A DNA stretch of 16,216 bases from Gammaproteobacteria bacterium. Its GTDB lineage: Bacteria > Pseudomonadota > Gammaproteobacteria > Pseudomonadales > Pseudomonadaceae. A program made the translations under genes and the position numbers. Within the stretch, counting starts at the first letter, position 1, and each line of letters starts with the position of its first letter. The stretch spans positions 1 through 16,216 of the forward strand of contig JAAZJF010000139.1 of assembly GCA_012800475.1 (NCBI GenBank), read 5' to 3'. The notes under the pieces were generated by a model. That model made no database searches and was not told the origin of the DNA. It saw only the letters and a program-made list of their open reading frames with translations. Shown here piece after piece: positions 13,470-16,216 of the stretch.

Positions 13470-14663
13470 ATGTCGTCTCGCAACGTATTGGTTATCAACA
13501 GCGGCAGCTCGTCTATTAAGTTTGCTTTGGTCAATGAAGACAGTGATGAGTTTTTAATCCAAGGTTTAGCTGAGCGCTTAGGCAGCAGTGAAGCGGTTTT
13601 AAACTGGCAGCTTGGTGATGAAAAGCATGTTGCGCAGCTGCATGGCGCTGATCATAAAGAAGCATTTGAGCGCTTATTACCTTTGGTGCAAAAAGCCAGT
13701 CACGGCAAATTAACCAGTATTGGTCACCGTGTAGTGCATGGTGGTGCGCACTTTACCGCAGCCTCAGCACTCAACCGCGAAGTGATTGATGTGATCCGCA
13801 GCGCGGCTGTTTTGGCGCCACTGCATAACCCTGCAGGTTTAATCGGTATTGAAGCGGCGATGTCGCTCTACCCCAACCTCACTCAAGTGGCGGTGTTTGA
13901 TACAGCCTTCCACCAAACCATGCCAGCGCACGCTTACCGTTACGCTGTGCCTGAACACCTGTATACCGATCACCATGTGCGTCGCTATGGTTTCCATGGC
14001 ACCAGCCATATGTATGTCAGCCGCAGAGCTGCTGCAATTACAGGCTTGCCGGTAGAAGACAGTAACTGGCTGGTTGCGCACCTGGGCAACGGTTGTTCAA
14101 CCTGCGCGGTGGCCAACGGCGAAAGCTTGGATACCAGTATGGGCCTAACGCCACTGGAAGGTTTAGTGATGGGAACGCGCAGCGGTGATGTCGATCCAAG
14201 CCTGCACAACTACTTATCACGTACGCTAGGCTGGGATATTCAGCGCATTGAAACCATCCTCACCAAAGAAAGCGGCCTACTGGGCTTATCTGGCCTGTCA
14301 AATGACATGCGCACACTGATCGAAGCCAGCACCGCCGGTGACGAGCGTGCAACATTGGCCATTGAAGTCTTCTGCTACCGCTTAGCAAAATCGCTAGCCG
14401 GTATGGCCTGCGCCCTACCATCGCTGGATGGTTTAATCTTTACGGGCGGCATCGGTGAAAACGCCAGCTTAGTGCGCAGCAAAACCTTAGATCACATGCG
14501 CTTATTTAATTTCAAACTCGATGAAGACGCGAATACTAAGTGCACTCGTGGCGTTAGCGGTACTATCAGCGCTGACAACCACCCGCGCGTGATGGTGATC
14601 CCAACCAACGAAGAACGCCAAATCGCGGTGGAAACCTTAGCCCTCATTGACGCTAAAGCTTAA
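13470..14663 (+). CDS. ackA: Acetate kinase
   Basis: This 397-residue cytosolic enzyme interconverts acetyl phosphate plus ADP and acetate plus ATP, giving substrate-level ATP with Pta. It belongs to the ASKHA fold family. Catalytic and binding residues are visible: Asn10 in LVINSGSSSIKF, the arginine in GHRVVHGG, the aspartate in VFDTAFHQTMP, the histidine in RYGFHGTSH, GNGCSTCAVANG, the arginine in GTRSGDVDP, the nucleotide loop FTGGIGENA and the glutamate in PTNEERQIA. The length is normal. AAGGA lies 7 bases before the ATG. pta follows after 17 bases, so the two form an operon. Confidence 0.98.
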   Translation: MSSRNVLVINSGSSSIKFALVNEDSDEFLIQGLAERLGSSEAVLNWQLGDEKHVAQLHGADHKEAFERLLPLVQKASHGKLTSIGHRVVHGGAHFTAASALNREVIDVIRSAAVLAPLHNPAGLIGIEAAMSLYPNLTQVAVFDTAFHQTMPAHAYRYAVPEHLYTDHHVRRYGFHGTSHMYVSRRAAAITGLPVEDSNWLVAHLGNGCSTCAVANGESLDTSMGLTPLEGLVMGTRSGDVDPSLHNYLSRTLGWDIQRIETILTKESGLLGLSGLSNDMRTLIEASTAGDERATLAIEVFCYRLAKSLAGMACALPSLDGLIFTGGIGENASLVRSKTLDHMRLFNFKLDEDANTKCTRGVSGTISADNHPRVMVIPTNEERQIAVETLALIDAKA

Positions 14664-14680
14664 TACAGGACGTTTGATTC

Positions 14681-16216
14681 ATGCATACTTTTTTACTTGC
14701 TCCAACCGGTTTCGGTGTGGGTTTATCTTCAGTCAGCCTAGGTGTTGTGCAAGCGCTGTTACGCTCAGGCTTAAAAGTTGGTTTTTTTAAACCCATTGCC
14801 CAGCCGCACCCTGATGACACAGGCCCGGAGCGCTCCAGCGCGCTAATGGAAGCCACCCATGGTATTCGCCAGCCTAAAGCACTGTCTTTAGCTTATGTTG
14901 AGCGCATGATTGGTAATGGTCAGCTCGATGAGTTGATGGAAGAAATCGTCAGCATGCACCAGCAAATTCAAGCTGAGTTTGACATCATTATTGTTGAAGG
15001 CATGACACCTTCACGCCAAGCCAATTATGCTGAACGCATCAACGCACACTTGGCCAAGACGATGGATGCGGAAGTGATTCTAGTCAGCGCACCCAGCAGC
15101 GATGACCTGAACGTATTATCCGACCGCATTGAAATGCAAGCACAGCTGTTTGGTGGCACTAAAGATCCAAAAGTACTGGGCGTGATCATCAATAAAGTCA
15201 AAGACACACCCATCAACGGCTTTATTGAGCGTTTGAAAAGCCATCTACCGGCCTTGCGCAAAGGTGATTTACATTTAATCGGCTGCATCGCTGCGAACGA
15301 AGAACTGAATAATGCGCGCACCAGTGATTTTGCTGAATTAATTAAAGCCAAGGTGCATAACGCAGGCGATATTGAACAACGCCGCGTACAAAAAGTGATT
15401 TTATGCTCACGCACTGTGGCCAATATCGTTCCACTGTTACAACCTGGTGTGCTCGTGGTCTGCCCAGGTGACCGTGACGATATTATTTTGGCCACCAGTC
15501 TTGCAGAAATGAATGGTGTGTTACTGGCCGGCTTACTCCTCACCGGCGATCTGACACCCAACCCCAGCATTATGGATATTGGTGAACGCGCCTTAAAAGG
15601 TGGCTTGCCAGTGATGAGTGTTCCGACCGGTTCATACGACACGGCTTACAACCTGACGCGCCTGTATAAAGGCATTCCCATCAGTGACACCGAGCGTGCG
15701 AAAGCTGTGACTGAGTACATTGCTGGCCAGCTGGATCAAGACTGGTTAGCTGCGCGCTGCAGCACTGTGCGCCAACTGCTCTTATCACCACCGGCCTTCC
15801 GTCACCAACTGGTGAAGCGCGCGCAACAAGCCAATAAGCGTATTGTATTACCTGAAGGTAATGAGCCGCGCACCATTCAAGCGGCAGCGATTTGCCAAAA
15901 GCGCGGTATTGCGCGCTGTGTACTTTTGGCTAAGCCTGAAGAAGTGCATGCCATTGCTAAAGCACAAGGGATCGAGCTACCTGCTGATTTAGAAATTATT
16001 GATCCGGAGTCCATCCGTCAGCGCTTTATCGCACCGATGGTTGAGCTGCGTAAAGATAAAGGTCTCACGCCACAATTAGCTGCTGTGCAACTGGAAGATA
16101 CCGTGGTTTTAGCCACCATGATGCTAGCTGAAGACGAAGTGGACGGTTTGGTTTCTGGCGCAGTACACACTACGGCCAGCACTATCCGCCCTGCTCTGCA
16201 GTTACTTAAAACTGCA
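14681..16216 (+). CDS. pta: Phosphate acetyltransferase, long form, 3' end outside window
   Basis: This enzyme interconverts acetyl-CoA and acetyl phosphate, upstream of AckA in acetate formation and the reverse in acetate uptake. The window holds 512 codons with the frame open to the last base; the long family form is about 700 residues, so roughly the last quarter is missing. The N-terminal P-loop-like domain begins APTGFGVGLSSVSLG (7-21) and includes FFKPIAQPH. A central DRTGG-type domain follows (GDIEQRRVQKVILCSR...LLLTGDL). The catalytic PTA domain begins near 373 (FRHQLVKRAQQANKRIVLPEGNEPRT) and reaches DEVDGLVSGAVHTTASTIRPALQLLKTA, all very close to E. coli Pta. AGGA precedes the ATG by 11 bases. 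The catalytic C-terminal end cannot be checked here. Confidence 0.97.
   Translation, partial: MHTFLLAPTGFGVGLSSVSLGVVQALLRSGLKVGFFKPIAQPHPDDTGPERSSALMEATHGIRQPKALSLAYVERMIGNGQLDELMEEIVSMHQQIQAEFDIIIVEGMTPSRQANYAERINAHLAKTMDAEVILVSAPSSDDLNVLSDRIEMQAQLFGGTKDPKVLGVIINKVKDTPINGFIERLKSHLPALRKGDLHLIGCIAANEELNNARTSDFAELIKAKVHNAGDIEQRRVQKVILCSRTVANIVPLLQPGVLVVCPGDRDDIILATSLAEMNGVLLAGLLLTGDLTPNPSIMDIGERALKGGLPVMSVPTGSYDTAYNLTRLYKGIPISDTERAKAVTEYIAGQLDQDWLAARCSTVRQLLLSPPAFRHQLVKRAQQANKRIVLPEGNEPRTIQAAAICQKRGIARCVLLAKPEEVHAIAKAQGIELPADLEIIDPESIRQRFIAPMVELRKDKGLTPQLAAVQLEDTVVLATMMLAEDEVDGLVSGAVHTTASTIRPALQLLKTA

Noticed and set aside
15025..15642. 205-codon ORF on the minus strand inside pta
   Set aside because: It lies wholly antisense to a well-recognised pta coding frame. 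Its serine/arginine/leucine-rich translation is typical of an antisense shadow, with no family features.

Overview
The window is a chromosomal housekeeping segment from a gammaproteobacterium, most likely a member of the Pseudomonadaceae. The block mlaFEDCB-ibaG-murA-hisG-hisD-hisC, the pair erdR-dgkA and the trio slyD-ackA-pta are all arrangements known from Pseudomonas. The A+T content is moderate, with many TTA leucine codons and AT-rich gaps, so a lower-GC lineage (for example Thiopseudomonas-like) fits better than a typical high-GC Pseudomonas. That placement is an inference. No rRNA, tRNA, CRISPR array, insertion sequence, phage gene or integrase was seen.

Left part (1-4134). A possible signal-peptide-bearing gene runs off the left edge on the minus strand. 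Next comes a membrane-anchored FKBP-type prolyl isomerase (+), facing a minus-strand pair made of a glutathione S-transferase and a putative 61-residue membrane protein. The gst gene is divergent from metR (+), and the shared gap holds a MetR-like palindrome. metR converges on the minus-strand pair erdR-dgkA: a NarL-type response regulator linked to acetate metabolism in Pseudomonas, and diacylglycerol kinase.

Middle part (4132-12565). Eleven genes lie on the minus strand in the transcription order mlaF, mlaE, mlaD, mlaC, mlaB, ibaG, murA, hisG, hisD, hisC, orn. The first five are tightly overlapped and encode the Mla ABC system, which maintains outer-membrane lipid asymmetry. They are followed by a BolA-type protein, the first committed enzyme of peptidoglycan synthesis, three histidine-pathway enzymes and oligoribonuclease. 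A clear Rho-independent terminator follows orn. The hisG is the short form, which needs HisZ from elsewhere in the genome.

Right part (12566-16216). A strong terminator separates mlaF from slyD (-). slyD is divergent from ackA-pta (+), the acetyl-CoA/acetyl-phosphate/acetate pathway. The ackA upstream region holds a near-match to an Anr/FNR box. The window ends inside pta, after codon 512.

No new system was found. The points most worth a second look are the small membrane ORF after gst, the candidate MetR and Anr sites, the two perfect hairpins between hisD and hisC, the possible gene at the left edge, and the junctions where neighbourhoods that are separate in P. aeruginosa PAO1 are joined.
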